Positions 1 through 8,854 of a stretch of 64,000 nucleotides of DNA are shown here, one piece after another. The position numbers were made by a program, and so were the translations under genes. The DNA comes from Rhodobacter sp. (GTDB taxonomy: Bacteria > Pseudomonadota > Alphaproteobacteria > Rhodobacterales > Rhodobacteraceae). Location of the stretch: NCBI GenBank assembly GCA_027484145.1, contig JAIXUH010000002.1, forward strand, positions 620,001-684,000, read 5' to 3'. The notes under the pieces were generated by a model, which worked only from the letters and a program-made list of their open reading frames with translations, ran no database searches and was not told where the DNA came from. Each line of letters starts with the position of its first letter. Position 1 is the stretch's first letter.

Positions 1-1564
1 GGTGGCCTTCGGTCAGGGTGCCGGTTTTGTCAAAAGCGATCTTCTGCACACCGGCCAGCCGCTGCAGCGCCTCGCCGCGCCGGAACAATACCCCCATTTC
101 GGCCGCGCGTCCTGTTCCCACCAGAATGGACACGGGCGTTGCCAGCCCCATGGCGCAGGGGCAGGCGATGATCAGCACCGACACGCCCGCCACCAATGCC
201 TCGGCCAGACCGGGGCCGAAGGCCAGCCACAGGCCGGCGGTCACCACGGCAAGGCCCATCACCACTGGCACGAACCACAGCGTCACCCGATCCACCAGCG
301 CCTGCACCGGCAGCTTGCCGCCCTGCGCCTGTTCCACAAGGGCAGTGATCCGCGCCAGTACCGTGCCAGCCCCCACCTGACTGATCTGCAGACGCAAGGT
401 GCCATTGCCGTTGACCGTGCCACCTGTTGCCGCATCGCCCGGACCCTTGGCCACAGGCAGGGGCTCTCCGGTCAGCATCGCCTCATCCACGGCGGACTGA
501 CCTTCCAGCACGATCCCGTCCACGGGGATACGCTCGCCCGGCCGGATCTGCACCACCATGCCGGGGGTCAGCGTGGCCACCGGCTGGTCCACGACCACAC
601 CATCCACCCCTTCAACCCGCGCCGTCTTTGGCTGCAGCCGCACCAGCCGCGCAATGGCGGCACCCGCTTGTCCGCGCGCCCGCGCCTCCAGTGTGCGGCC
701 CACTAGCACCAGCGTCACGATCACGGCGGCGGCCTCGAAATACACCGCGCGCGCGGCTTCGGGGACCAGCCCCGGCACAAAGACCACGACCGACGAATAG
801 GCCCATGCCGACAGCGTGCCAACGGCGACCAGCGAATTCATGTCCGGCCCGCCACGCAAAAGCGCAGGCACCCCCTTGGTCAGAAAGTGCCGCCCCGGAA
901 AGGCCAGAACCAGCGTTGTAAGCACAAACTGCATCAACCACAGCGGCTGCGCGCCAAAGGTGCCCAAAAGCCAATGGTGAAACGGCGCAAAGACGTGGCC
1001 GCCCATTTCGGTCACGAACACCGGCAGGGTCAGGATGGCCGCCAGCCCCGCCTGCCGGGCCAGCCTGCCCACCTCATCGTCGGCCCCACCGGATTGCCCC
1101 GCACCCTCCTCGGCACCCTGAGGATGCGCGCTGTAACCGGCCCGCCCCACCGCAGCAGCCAACCCTGCCACATCTGTACCGGCCAGCACAGTCACACTGG
1201 CCTGCCGCAGCGCCAGATTGGCCGTCGCGGCAAGCACACCCGGTTGGGCCTGCAAGACGCGCTCAACACGCCCGGTGCAGGCGGCACAGGTCATCCCGTC
1301 CACCGACAGGGTGATGTGATCCTGCTTTGCCGGATACCCCGCCTGATCCAGCGCCGCCATCAGGGTCGGCGCCAAGCCACGCGCCGTTGTGGGGGCAATG
1401 AACCGCACATCGGACGTGTTGGTGGACAGATTCACCGTGGCCCGCACCACACCCGGCACGGCAGAGACGGCGCGTTCCGCCCGCAACACGCAAGAGGCGC
1501 AAGACAACCCCTCAAGCGTCAGACGCAGGCTGTGTTCTGTCGGGGGGGCAGGCAATTCCGTCAT
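1..1564 (-). CDS. copA: Copper-translocating P1B-type ATPase, C-terminal part outside window
   Basis: Heavy-metal P-type ATPase that pumps Cu(I) out of the cytoplasm across the inner membrane. About 521 N-terminal residues are visible; the gene runs off the left edge. Two HMA metal-binding domains come first, with CxxC pairs at C22/C25 (GLSCASC) and C93/C96 (GMTCAAC). A membrane region with the transport motif CPC near residue 468 follows, then the phosphorylation motif DKTGTLT near residue 512, just before the edge. The ATP-binding domain is cut off. The ATG at 1564 is preceded by AAGGA about 7 nt upstream. A CueR-type promoter lies at 1588-1618, and the gene diverges from a copper chaperone. 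The CPC motif and context favour copper over zinc or cadmium. Family assignment is firm; the exact metal is inferred. Confidence 0.93.
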   Translation of the reverse strand, partial: MTELPAPPTEHSLRLTLEGLSCASCVLRAERAVSAVPGVVRATVNLSTNTSDVRFIAPTTARGLAPTLMAALDQAGYPAKQDHITLSVDGMTCAACTGRVERVLQAQPGVLAATANLALRQASVTVLAGTDVAGLAAAVGRAGYSAHPQGAEEGAGQSGGADDEVGRLARQAGLAAILTLPVFVTEMGGHVFAPFHHWLLGTFGAQPLWLMQFVLTTLVLAFPGRHFLTKGVPALLRGGPDMNSLVAVGTLSAWAYSSVVVFVPGLVPEAARAVYFEAAAVIVTLVLVGRTLEARARGQAGAAIARLVRLQPKTARVEGVDGVVVDQPVATLTPGMVVQIRPGERIPVDGIVLEGQSAVDEAMLTGEPLPVAKGPGDAATGGTVNGNGTLRLQISQVGAGTVLARITALVEQAQGGKLPVQALVDRVTLWFVPVVMGLAVVTAGLWLAFGPGLAEALVAGVSVLIIACPCAMGLATPVSILVGTGRAAEMGVLFRRGEALQRLAGVQKIAFDKTGTLTEGH

Positions 1565-1587
1565 GATCCATCCTTTGATGCCTACCA

Positions 1588-1618
1588 CACATGGGGGTTC
1601 CAGCGTTGGGAAGGTCAA
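1588..1618 (-). promoter_or_regulatory. CueR-type (MerR family) promoter of the copper ATPase gene
   Basis: Read on the minus strand: a TTGACC -35 element (1613-1618), an over-long 19-bp spacer (1594-1612) and a CATGTG -10-like element (1588-1593). The spacer region holds a dyad ACCTTCC / GGAACC of the kind bound by CueR/HmrR activators. The 19-bp spacer is the hallmark of MerR-family promoters. The matching element at 1679-1709 makes chance unlikely. No merR/cueR gene is visible in the window; it may lie to the left. Confidence 0.72.
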
Positions 1619-1678
1619 GGCCCTGACCAAGACAAAAGACGGGCTGCCAGAGATATCGAAAAAACTGCTGCCGACATC

Positions 1679-1709
1679 TTGACCTTCCGGTTACTGGAAC
1701 CGCCAGATG
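1679..1709 (+). promoter_or_regulatory. CueR-type (MerR family) promoter of the copper chaperone gene
   Basis: A TTGACC -35 element (1679-1684), a 19-bp spacer (1685-1703) and a CAGATG -10-like element (1704-1709), with the dyad ACCTTCC / GGAACC inside. It shares half-sites, spacer length and layout with the minus-strand element at 1588-1618, so copA and the chaperone are probably induced together by copper. It ends 20 bp before the chaperone start. Confidence 0.72.
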
Positions 1710-1729
1710 AAGGCATGAAGGAGAACACC

Positions 1730-1927
1730 ATGATCACGCTTTTCGTTCCCGACATGACCTGCGGCCACTGCAAGGCCTCGGTCGAAGCGGCCCTTGGCCC
1801 GATTGCCAGTGCCGTCAAGGTTGATCTGCCCAACCACCGCGTCACCATCGAGGACGCCGCATCCTCCGCCCGCGCAATCGCGGCACTTGATGCGATCGGC
1901 TTTCCCGCCCAAGTGGTTGACGCATAA
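1730..1927 (+). CDS. copZ: Copper chaperone, HMA domain
   Basis: A 65-residue cytoplasmic HMA-domain protein (heavy-metal-associated ferredoxin-like fold). The metal-binding motif DMTCGHC is at the N-terminus, with the cysteine pair at C11/C14. Proteins of this size bind Cu(I) and hand it to the HMA domains of the CopA ATPase, which is encoded divergently next door. The start is the ATG at 1730, preceded by a GGAG ribosome-binding site about 6 nt upstream. Regulation by a CueR-type activator is inferred from the operator at 1679-1709. The C-terminus ends in a normal fold without extensions. The family is certain; the symbol copZ is by function and context. Confidence 0.9.
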   Translation: MITLFVPDMTCGHCKASVEAALGPIASAVKVDLPNHRVTIEDAASSARAIAALDAIGFPAQVVDA

Positions 1928-2097
1928 CGCAACGGCAACTGCGCGGCCTGTCGCTGATGTGAACGGGACAGGCGTTGCCCTTTCCACACATCCCGGCTAA
2001 GCCGTCATCGTTTTGTCACCTTTCCGGCTTGGAAACGCCACGCGCGTCTCCCATCCTGAAGGGCAGGCAATCGCATAACGGTCAGACGGAGCAGAAC

Positions 2098-2220
2098 ATG
2101 GCCTCGCAGCAGAATTCGACAGCCCAAAAGGGTGAAAGCCAACAGCAACAAGGCGGCAGCAAACCTGCTCCGCAGCAGCAGGGCGGCGCGCCTGTATTCA
2201 AGGACTGGGCCTCGATCTGA
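2098..2220 (+). CDS. Small Gln/Gly-rich protein of unknown function, 40 aa
   Basis: A 40-residue open frame from the ATG at 2098, rich in Gln, Ser and Gly, with a different C-terminal motif, VFKDWASI. I do not recognise the family. It has no signal peptide, membrane segment or cysteines and looks disordered. Support for it being real: a GGAG-like site about 8 nt upstream, no competing gene here, and a perfect hairpin (2246-2279) 25 nt after the stop. The frame stays open upstream to 1975, but that part lacks a ribosome-binding site. Confidence 0.5.
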   Translation: MASQQNSTAQKGESQQQQGGSKPAPQQQGGAPVFKDWASI

Positions 2221-2245
2221 GGCGAGGTTCGTTTGGGGCTTGATG

Positions 2246-2279
2246 GAAACGGGGTCAGCGGTCACGCTGGCCCCGTTTC
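2246..2279 (+). terminator. Strong 15-bp hairpin after the small Gln-rich gene
   Basis: Stem 2246-2260 pairs with 2265-2279 over 15 bp with one T-G wobble around a GTCA loop. No long T run follows, so it may be a weak terminator, a transcript-stabilising hairpin or a bidirectional structure. It sits between the small ORF and the TfoX-domain gene. Confidence 0.55.
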
Positions 2280-2314
2280 GATTCCTCGCTGCCGTCTTTT
2301 GCTTTGGAACCACC

Positions 2315-2656
2315 ATGCCAAACCCCGTGTCCACCATTCGCAATCTTGGTCCGGCCTCGGAGGCGGCCTTTGCCCGTGCGGGGGTGCACAGCGCCGAAGA
2401 GATTGAGGACATGGGCCCGGACGAAGCCTATCGCCGCCTTCTGCTTTCCGGCGCGCAACCGCATTTCATCGGCTATTATGTGCTGGTGATGGGCTTGCAA
2501 GGCCGCCCATGGACCGATTGCAAGGGCGATGAGAAAAAGGCACTGCGGACCCGTTTTGATGCCATCAAGGCCAGCATCATCGGGACAAAGGAAAAGGGCC
2601 GCTCCGATCTGGAGGCGGCCCTTCAGTTCTTTGGCGTTGTGGAACGCCGGGGCTAG
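2315..2656 (+). CDS. TfoX/Sxy C-terminal domain protein
   Basis: A 113-residue protein. It opens with a motif typical of the TfoX C-terminal domain (STIRNLGPASEAAF, then the EDM..DEAYRRLL helix). The domain occurs alone in many alphaproteobacteria, and only some members of the wider family regulate competence. The N-terminal TfoX domain is absent here, so a competence role should not be assumed. The start is the ATG at 2315. It is convergent with ndk; a double-palindrome element (2660-2704) separates the stops. Confidence 0.75.
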   Translation: MPNPVSTIRNLGPASEAAFARAGVHSAEEIEDMGPDEAYRRLLLSGAQPHFIGYYVLVMGLQGRPWTDCKGDEKKALRTRFDAIKASIIGTKEKGRSDLEAALQFFGVVERRG

Positions 2657-2659
2657 GCG

Positions 2660-2704
2660 CAAATTTCTTCCAAGAAATTTGTCCAGATCCTTTGAAGGAT
2701 CTGG
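2660..2704. repeat. Tandem pair of perfect palindromes between convergent genes (bidirectional terminator-like)
   Basis: Two adjacent perfect inverted repeats. The first (2660-2681) has a 10-bp stem CAAATTTCTT around CC. The second (2683-2704) has a 10-bp stem CCAGATCCTT around TG. They lie between the convergent stops of the TfoX-domain gene (2656) and ndk (2724), so they probably end transcription on both strands. Similar double palindromes recur in Rhodobacteraceae intergenic DNA from memory; no second copy was seen here. Confidence 0.7.
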
Positions 2705-2723
2705 CCCGCGCCCCGCATCGGCC

Positions 2724-3146
2724 TTAGCCGACCAGTTCGAGGCCCGAGAAGAAGAAAGCGATTTCGCGCGCCGCGGCTTCGGGGCTGTCCGAGCCATGGA
2801 CAGAGTTTTCGCCCTTCGACAGGGCAAATTCCTTACGGATCGTGCCTTCGGCAGCGGCGGCCGGGTCGGTGGCACCCATCACTTCACGGTTCTTGGCAAT
2901 GGCGCCTTCGCCTTCCAGCACCTGCACGACGACGGGTTCCGAGGCCATGAAGGCCACCAGTTCGCCGTAGAAGCCGCGCTCTTTATGCTCGGCATAAAAC
3001 GCGCCAGCCTGAGCCGGGGTCAGGTGAATGCGCTTGGACGCCACCACGCGCAGGCCCGCCTCTTCAAACTTGGCGACGATTTTGCCCGTCAGGTTGCGCT
3101 TGGTTGCGTCGGGTTTCACGATGGAAAAGGTGCGTTCGATGGCCAT
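2724..3146 (-). CDS. ndk: Nucleoside diphosphate kinase
   Basis: A 140-residue enzyme that transfers the gamma-phosphate of ATP to nucleoside diphosphates through a phosphohistidine. The sequence is typical along its whole length: [15 protein letters not shown] at the start, [10 protein letters not shown] in the middle, and the active-site histidine in ENSVHGSDS near residue 117. The length matches the family exactly when the ATG at 3146 is used; AGGAG lies about 10 nt upstream. An in-frame ATG 14 codons earlier has no such support. The gene is transcribed alone, and its stop lies just beyond the double palindrome at 2660-2704. Confidence 0.97.
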   Translation of the reverse strand: MAIERTFSIVKPDATKRNLTGKIVAKFEEAGLRVVASKRIHLTPAQAGAFYAEHKERGFYGELVAFMASEPVVVQVLEGEGAIAKNREVMGATDPAAAAEGTIRKEFALSKGENSVHGSDSPEAAAREIAFFFSGLELVG

Positions 3147-3275
3147 GAAAGGCGTCTCCTGTATGGGGGTGGGGCAGATCAGCCCCACGCCGTGAATTGC
3201 GGCGCGTGCCTAGCATGGCGCGGACGCGATGAAAAGACTGTGACGGACAGGCCCCTCGCCGACTTCTTGGTCAGC

Positions 3276-4736
3276 CTACTTCTTGTCCATATGCTTGCGC
3301 AGGCGCGACGGTGTGTGGAACTTGCGCTCGCGCCACGGGTTGTCGGTGGCCTGGCTGCGGAAAAACAGCCGGATCGGTGTGCCTGGCATGTCAAAGTGAT
3401 CGCGCAAGCCATTGACCAGATAGCGCTTATAGCTTTCGGGCAATTCGTCCGGACGCGAGCATTTGATGACAAACCCCGGCGGGCGTGTCTTGGCCTGTGT
3501 GATATAGCGCAGCTTGATCCGGTGGCCGCCCGGGGCTGGTGGCGGGTGCGCCTCGGTCATCGCCCCCAGCCATGTGTTCAGCCGGTTGGTGGCGATGCGG
3601 CGGTTCCACGTATCATGCGCGCGGCGGATGGCATCATGCAGGCGGTCCAGCCCCCGGCCCGTTTTGGCCGAGACGGTCACCAGCGGCGCGCCGCGCAATT
3701 GCGGCAGCAGGCGGTCGAACATCTCTTTCAGTTCAGCCAGCTTTTCCTGCTTTTCGCCTTCCAGATCCCATTTGTTGACGGCCAGCACCACGGCCCGGCC
3801 TTCGGATTCGGCATAATCGGCAATCCGCAGATCCTGCTGTTCGAACGGGATGTCCACATCCAGCAGCACCACCACCACTTCGGCAAAACGCACCGCGCGC
3901 AGACCATCGGCCACAGACAGCTTTTCCAGCTTTTCCACGACCTTGGCCTTCTTGCGCATGCCCGCCGTATCAAAGATCCGGATCGGGGTGCCCAGCCAGT
4001 CAGACCGCACCGAAATCGCGTCGCGGGTGATTCCGGCCTCGGGGCCGGTCAGCAGGCGGTCTTCGCCGATGATCTTGTTGATCAGCGTCGATTTGCCCGC
4101 ATTGGGCCGGCCGATCACCGCAATCTGCAGTGGTTTCTTGGCGGTCGGCTTGTGGGCGTTTTCGTCCGCGTCCAGTTCTGCATCTTCTTCCGAGATATCC
4201 ACGTCGGTGACAGGGGTATTCTCGGCCTCACGCTCGGCAAACTCGCCTTCCAGCGGTTTGAGCAGGCGATAGAGGTCATCCATGCCTTCGCCATGTTCGG
4301 CCGAAATCCGCAGCGGTTCGCCCAGACCAAGGCTCCATGCCTCGATGGCGCCACCTTCTCCGGCGCGCCCTTCGGCCTTGTTCACCCCAAGGATCACGCG
4401 CGCGGCACGTTTGCGCAGGATATCGGCAAACACCTCATCCGAAGGCATCACGCCGACCCGCCCGTCGATCAGGAACAGGCAGATATCGGCCATGTCCACG
4501 GCGCGTTCGGTCAGGCGGCGCATCCGGCCCTGAAGGCTGTCATCGGTGACTTCCTCGAGCCCGGCGGTATCGATCACGGTAAAGCGCAGGTCATACAGCC
4601 GGGCATCGCCTTCGCGCAAATCCCGCGTCACCCCCGGCTGGTCATCGACCAAGGCAAGCTTCCGCCCTACAAGGCGGTTGAACAATGTGGACTTGCCCAC
4701 ATTGGGGCGCCCCACGATAGCAAGGGTGAAACTCAT
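3276..4736 (-). CDS. der: Ribosome-assembly GTPase Der (EngA)
   Basis: A 486-residue protein with two tandem GTPase domains followed by a KH-like domain; it acts in 50S ribosome maturation. The first P-loop is GRPNVGKST at residues 9-17 and the second GRPNAGKST at 209-217. The linker between them (about 170-200) is acidic. The first domain has NKAE where NKxD is the classical guanine-recognition motif; the second has a standard NKWD. The NKAE variant is, as I recall, common in alphaproteobacterial Der. The KH-like end has the usual basic tail, RKHMDKK. Confidence 0.97.
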   Translation of the reverse strand: MSFTLAIVGRPNVGKSTLFNRLVGRKLALVDDQPGVTRDLREGDARLYDLRFTVIDTAGLEEVTDDSLQGRMRRLTERAVDMADICLFLIDGRVGVMPSDEVFADILRKRAARVILGVNKAEGRAGEGGAIEAWSLGLGEPLRISAEHGEGMDDLYRLLKPLEGEFAEREAENTPVTDVDISEEDAELDADENAHKPTAKKPLQIAVIGRPNAGKSTLINKIIGEDRLLTGPEAGITRDAISVRSDWLGTPIRIFDTAGMRKKAKVVEKLEKLSVADGLRAVRFAEVVVVLLDVDIPFEQQDLRIADYAESEGRAVVLAVNKWDLEGEKQEKLAELKEMFDRLLPQLRGAPLVTVSAKTGRGLDRLHDAIRRAHDTWNRRIATNRLNTWLGAMTEAHPPPAPGGHRIKLRYITQAKTRPPGFVIKCSRPDELPESYKRYLVNGLRDHFDMPGTPIRLFFRSQATDNPWRERKFHTPSRLRKHMDKK

Positions 4737-4784
4737 GTCTGGTGTCCGTCTACATCAAGCCGACCCCTCTACAGGGGTTTGACG

Positions 4785-6134
4785 CTAACGGAAAGCGTGA
4801 AGTTGCCCGTTGCCACCCACGACATACATCACGCCCCCGGCAAGGGCGGGTGCCGCCGCAGCGCCGCCCGGAATCTCCGCCGTGGCGACCATGGTGCCGT
4901 CGGTGGGGTTGAACAACCGCACCAGCCCGTCAGAAGAAACCACGACAATGCGCCCGCCTGCCAGAACCGGCCCGTAATGGGCATAGATCGACTTCTGCCG
5001 CTTTGGCTTGTCCTTGACGAAATAGGGCATGTCGGCTTGCCAGATCACCTCGCCCGTCGCGGCATCAAGACGCACCAGACGCGCCTCGTCATTCACGACA
5101 AAGACCGATCCGCCCACCACCAGCGGCGGGTTCAGCGCCCCTTCGACGGCGGTCCAGATCCGCTCACCCGTGCCCGCGTTGATCGCGGCGGTGCGGCCCG
5201 CTGCGGTGCCGGCATAGATCACATCGCCCACAACGACCGGATCGCCGGTAACGTCGGTCAGCCCCTGATAGCCCCGCCCGACCCGTTGTCCGGTCACGGG
5301 TGCGCCCCAGATGCGGCTGCCGTTCAATGGCAAGGCAGCGGCCAGATCACCGGTGTTGAAGGCAAAGATCACGGCTTGGTCGGCGATGGCGGGTGCCGAA
5401 GAGCCTGCCACCGACAAGGGCCCCTTGGCCCCGGTCATCGTCCAACGGACCTTGCCGTTCTTGCTGTCCACCGCCCAGCCCGACCCGTCGCGGGTGGCAA
5501 CATAGACAGTATCACCATCCACGGCCGGCGCGCCTGCCACGGGGCTGCCAAGGCGCTGCCGCCAGACCACGGCCCCCGAACTTGCGTCAAGTGCGATCAA
5601 CTCGCCATAGCCGGTTGCCGCAAAGACGCGCCCCGCCGCCACGGCAAGGCCGCCGCCCGACACATCGCCGCCCCGGTCAAAGGGTGCGGTCACGTCGGCC
5701 TGCCACGCTGTGGCGCCATTGGTGGCCGTGGCCACCACAAGCGCCTTGCTGTCCATCGTGAAGATGCGGCCATTGGCAACCACAGGCGACGCGCTCAGCC
5801 TGTTCTTGCGGTTTGATCCGGCGCCGATGTTCGAGCTCCAGATGCGTTGCGGTGCAGCCGAAAGCACACCGTGAGGCGAGGTATGGCGCACATTGCCGCC
5901 CCGATGCGACCATTCGGCCAAGGCAGCGGCCGCGGGCAGCGAAATCGGAACGCTTTGGTTTTCGACACGGTCGTCAGGGGCGGTTGGCGCAGGGTTTTCT
6001 TCGGTGGCCACCGATGCCGCCAGATCAGCCCGCACCGGAAACCGCTCGCCCGGCAGGATCAGTTCCCGCTCGCAGGCGGACAAGGCCAGTATGGCAGCAA
6101 GTGCGGCAGCGCCCGCCTTTACATTCCGCTTCAC
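4785..6134 (-). CDS. bamB: BamB-like outer-membrane assembly lipoprotein, PQQ-type beta-propeller
   Basis: A lipoprotein of about 449 residues resembling BamB, the propeller subunit of the BAM complex that inserts outer-membrane proteins. The N-terminus is a signal peptide ending in a lipobox LSAC, with the acylated Cys near residue 21. The rest is a series of PQQ-like repeats (for example GAVVWRQRL, GKVRWTM, GERIWTA, GEVIWQA). The start is one of two adjacent GTG codons (6137 or 6134); I chose 6134 because GGAG lies 6 nt before it. An ATG further upstream would add about 33 residues inside the upstream gene. It follows the TPR-like gene by about 40 nt, as bamB follows yfgM in other proteobacteria. 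Confidence 0.85.
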   Translation of the reverse strand: MKRNVKAGAAALAAILALSACERELILPGERFPVRADLAASVATEENPAPTAPDDRVENQSVPISLPAAAALAEWSHRGGNVRHTSPHGVLSAAPQRIWSSNIGAGSNRKNRLSASPVVANGRIFTMDSKALVVATATNGATAWQADVTAPFDRGGDVSGGGLAVAAGRVFAATGYGELIALDASSGAVVWRQRLGSPVAGAPAVDGDTVYVATRDGSGWAVDSKNGKVRWTMTGAKGPLSVAGSSAPAIADQAVIFAFNTGDLAAALPLNGSRIWGAPVTGQRVGRGYQGLTDVTGDPVVVGDVIYAGTAAGRTAAINAGTGERIWTAVEGALNPPLVVGGSVFVVNDEARLVRLDAATGEVIWQADMPYFVKDKPKRQKSIYAHYGPVLAGGRIVVVSSDGLVRLFNPTDGTMVATAEIPGGAAAAPALAGGVMYVVGGNGQLHAFR

Positions 6135-6174
6135 CACCCGCTCCACCCCTTTGCCATGTTCCGTCACAACGCCG

Positions 6175-6846
6175 TCAGCCCGCATCTGCCGGGGCATTCG
6201 CCGCTGGCGGCACTTCGCCCCCCAGTGCGACAATCATCTGCGACGCACGACCGCGCAGGCCCGCCGGGGCTTGCTGATCTTGCATCAAGGCCTGCAAGGC
6301 GCTGATCGCCTCGGCCGTCTTGCCCTCTTCGACCAGAAGGTAGGCCAGTTGTTCCAGCGCGAGGGGACGGAACGCACGGCCTGCGGCAGAAATCCCCTCC
6401 AGCGCGGTGCGGCGGTCTGCTACCGGCATGTCGGCACCGGCCACGATCACGCGGCGCAGGGTGGCAAGGTCACGATAGCTTTGCGGCTGCGTGCCATCGG
6501 CAATCAGCGTGTCCAAGGCGGCCAGCGTGCCTTCCCGGTCTTCGGACGGGTCCGAGGCCAGAATCAGGTTCAGCACCGCGCGCTGCGATCCGTCGGCCGG
6601 TGCGCCTGTCAGGGCAGTCCGGCGTTCTTCCGGCCCCCCCAGATCCAAGGCATCCAGAACCGCATCGCCAAAGGCCTGCGCACGCTGTGCATCGCGTACC
6701 TTGGTGTATTCGGTCCAGGCCGTGCCACCGACAACGCCCAGCACGATCAGCGCGCCGATCCAGCCGTATTTGCGGAACAACGAAAACAATCGATCACGGC
6801 GCACTTCTTCCGTGACTTCGTTGATGAAACTATCGGGATTGCTCAC
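6175..6846 (-). CDS. YfgM-like TPR membrane protein upstream of bamB
   Basis: A 223-residue protein: cytoplasmic N-terminus of about 28 residues, one membrane helix (about 29-46, WIGALIVLGVVGGTAW), then a periplasmic helical region with degenerate tetratricopeptide-like repeats ending in an Ala/Pro-rich tail. This layout and the bamB neighbour match YfgM-type ancillary proteins of the Sec and periplasmic chaperone network. Sequence identity to enteric YfgM is presumably low, so the role is inferred from architecture and synteny. Confidence 0.72.
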   Translation of the reverse strand: MSNPDSFINEVTEEVRRDRLFSLFRKYGWIGALIVLGVVGGTAWTEYTKVRDAQRAQAFGDAVLDALDLGGPEERRTALTGAPADGSQRAVLNLILASDPSEDREGTLAALDTLIADGTQPQSYRDLATLRRVIVAGADMPVADRRTALEGISAAGRAFRPLALEQLAYLLVEEGKTAEAISALQALMQDQQAPAGLRGRASQMIVALGGEVPPAANAPADAG

Positions 6847-6968
6847 GCGCTCGGGCCTTCGGTTGGCATCTGTTGCCCCTGTCTTACACGCAAGGGCAAG
6901 GCGTTGCCAAGGCCTTGACGGGCCGGTTCAGCCGCCAACGCGCGCTGTGACCGGCCGAATGGGCAAGG

Positions 6969-8786
6969 TCATGCCGCCTGTGCATCTTCCTCTTCCGACG
7001 ACTGCCGTGCCCACATCGCCGCATAGCGCCCGCCCTGCCCCAACAACACCTCATGCGTGCCGCGTTCGACGATCTCTCCCGCCTCCAGCACGATGATGAC
7101 ATCGGCATCGGCGATGGTCGACAGACGGTGGGCAATGGTGATGACCGACCGGCCCTCGCCCATCTTGCGCAAGCTGTCCTGAATGTCGCGCTCGGTCTGG
7201 GTGTCAAGTGCGGATGTCGCCTCATCAAGAATCAGGATCGGCGGGTTTTTCAGCAAGGTTCGGGCAATACCGACGCGCTGCTTTTCACCACCCGAGAGTT
7301 TCAGTCCACGCTCGCCCACCGTGGTGTCATAGCCATCGGGAAGCGAGATGATGAAGTCATGAATGCGCGCGGCGCGGGCCGCCTCTTCAATCTCGGCCCG
7401 GCTGGCATCGGGGCGACCGTAAGCAATGTTGTAAAGCACGGTGTCGTTGAACAGAACCGTATCCTGCGGCACCACCCCAATCGAGGCATGGATCGAGCTT
7501 TGCGTCACATCGCGCAGATCCTGCCCATCAATCCGGATACTGCCACCGGTCACGTCATAGAACCGGAACAACAGCCGCGCGATGGTGGATTTGCCAGAGC
7601 CGGACGGCCCGACCAAAGCCACACGCTGTCCCGGCGCCACGGTAAAACTGATGCCTTTCAGGATCGCGCGCGCTGGGTCGTAGTCAAAGCGCACATCGTC
7701 AAACACGACCTCGCCGCCTGCCACGCGCAGCGCGGGGGCATTGGGCTTGTCCAGCACTTCGGCCGGTTGGTTCAGCAGGCCGAACATCTCGCCCATATCA
7801 ACCAGTGCCTGCCGGATTTCGCGGTACACCGTGCCCAGAAAGTTCAGCGGCATAGTGATTTGGATCATATAGGCGTTCACCATGACGAAATCGCCCACGG
7901 TCAACGTGCCTGCCTGCACTCCCTTTGCCGCCATCACCATCACGATCACCAGACCCGTCGTGATCAGCGCACTTTGACCGACGTTCAGGAATGACAGCGA
8001 CAGGCCGGTTTTGACCGCCGCCGCCTCATAGCGCTGCATGGCGCGGTCATAACGGCTGGCCTCCAGTTCCTCGGCGTTGAAATACTTGACGGTTTCATAG
8101 TTCAGCAGGCTGTCGATGGCCTTTTGGTTGGCATCCGTGTCCTGCTCATTCATCTCGCGCCGGATCTTCACCCGCCATTCGGTGACCTTCAGCGTGAACA
8201 CGATATAGATCGTGATGACCACGATCACCACGGCAGCATAGGCCCAGCCAAAAACCAGCGCAAAGATCACCGCCACCATCGACAATTCAAGGATCAGCGG
8301 CCCGATCGACAACAGCATGAATCGCAACAGGAAATCGACACCCTTGACCCCGCGTTCGATGATCCGGCTAAGCCCCCCTGTCTTGCGCGTGATGTGATAG
8401 CGCAGGCTAAGGCGGTGAATATGGCCAAAGGTTTCGAGTGCCAGTTGACGCAGGGCGCGTTGCCCCACCCGTACGAACACCGCATCGCGCAGTTCCTGAA
8501 ACCCCACGGTCAGCAGCCGCGCCATGCCATAGGCAATCGTCAGCCCCACCGCCGACAGCGCCAGAAGCGTGCCTGTATCGGGTGTGTCGCCCGCAAGCGC
8601 ATCAACCGCCTGCTTGTAAAGCGCGGGCGTCGAGACCGAGATGATCTTGGCCATCACCAACATCGACAAGGACAAAACGACCCGCCGTTTCACCCATGCC
8701 TGACCATCGGGCCAAAGATAGGGGATAACACGGGAAATGGTTTGCCAGCCGGTTGCCGGGCGATCTGTGCGTGCAGGTTCTGTCAT
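6969..8786 (-). CDS. Atm1-type ABC exporter, fused permease and ATPase
   Basis: A 605-residue half-transporter that works as a homodimer in the inner membrane. Residues about 30-330 form six transmembrane helices. The nucleotide-binding domain follows: Walker A GPSGSGKST near residue 395, signature LSGGEKQR near 495, Walker B ILILDEATSALD near 515 and a TIAHRLSTI switch. The motif pattern and lengths match the Atm1/HMT1 group, which exports glutathione-linked sulfur or metal compounds and supports Fe-S and heavy-metal homeostasis. The substrate is inferred from the family. It ends in an acidic tail, SSEEEDAQAA. Confidence 0.88.
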   Translation of the reverse strand: MTEPARTDRPATGWQTISRVIPYLWPDGQAWVKRRVVLSLSMLVMAKIISVSTPALYKQAVDALAGDTPDTGTLLALSAVGLTIAYGMARLLTVGFQELRDAVFVRVGQRALRQLALETFGHIHRLSLRYHITRKTGGLSRIIERGVKGVDFLLRFMLLSIGPLILELSMVAVIFALVFGWAYAAVVIVVITIYIVFTLKVTEWRVKIRREMNEQDTDANQKAIDSLLNYETVKYFNAEELEASRYDRAMQRYEAAAVKTGLSLSFLNVGQSALITTGLVIVMVMAAKGVQAGTLTVGDFVMVNAYMIQITMPLNFLGTVYREIRQALVDMGEMFGLLNQPAEVLDKPNAPALRVAGGEVVFDDVRFDYDPARAILKGISFTVAPGQRVALVGPSGSGKSTIARLLFRFYDVTGGSIRIDGQDLRDVTQSSIHASIGVVPQDTVLFNDTVLYNIAYGRPDASRAEIEEAARAARIHDFIISLPDGYDTTVGERGLKLSGGEKQRVGIARTLLKNPPILILDEATSALDTQTERDIQDSLRKMGEGRSVITIAHRLSTIADADVIIVLEAGEIVERGTHEVLLGQGGRYAAMWARQSSEEEDAQAA

Positions 8787-8854
8787 GGGGTGCCTCTTTC
8801 GGGCACTACACCTAGGCTTTCAGAACGGAAATGGCCAGAGGTCGGCTGCGCAGA

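Noticed and set aside
2529-5816. A 1095-codon plus-strand open frame opposite ndk, der and bamB
   Set aside because: It lies opposite three well-supported genes and has no recognisable domain or ribosome-binding site.
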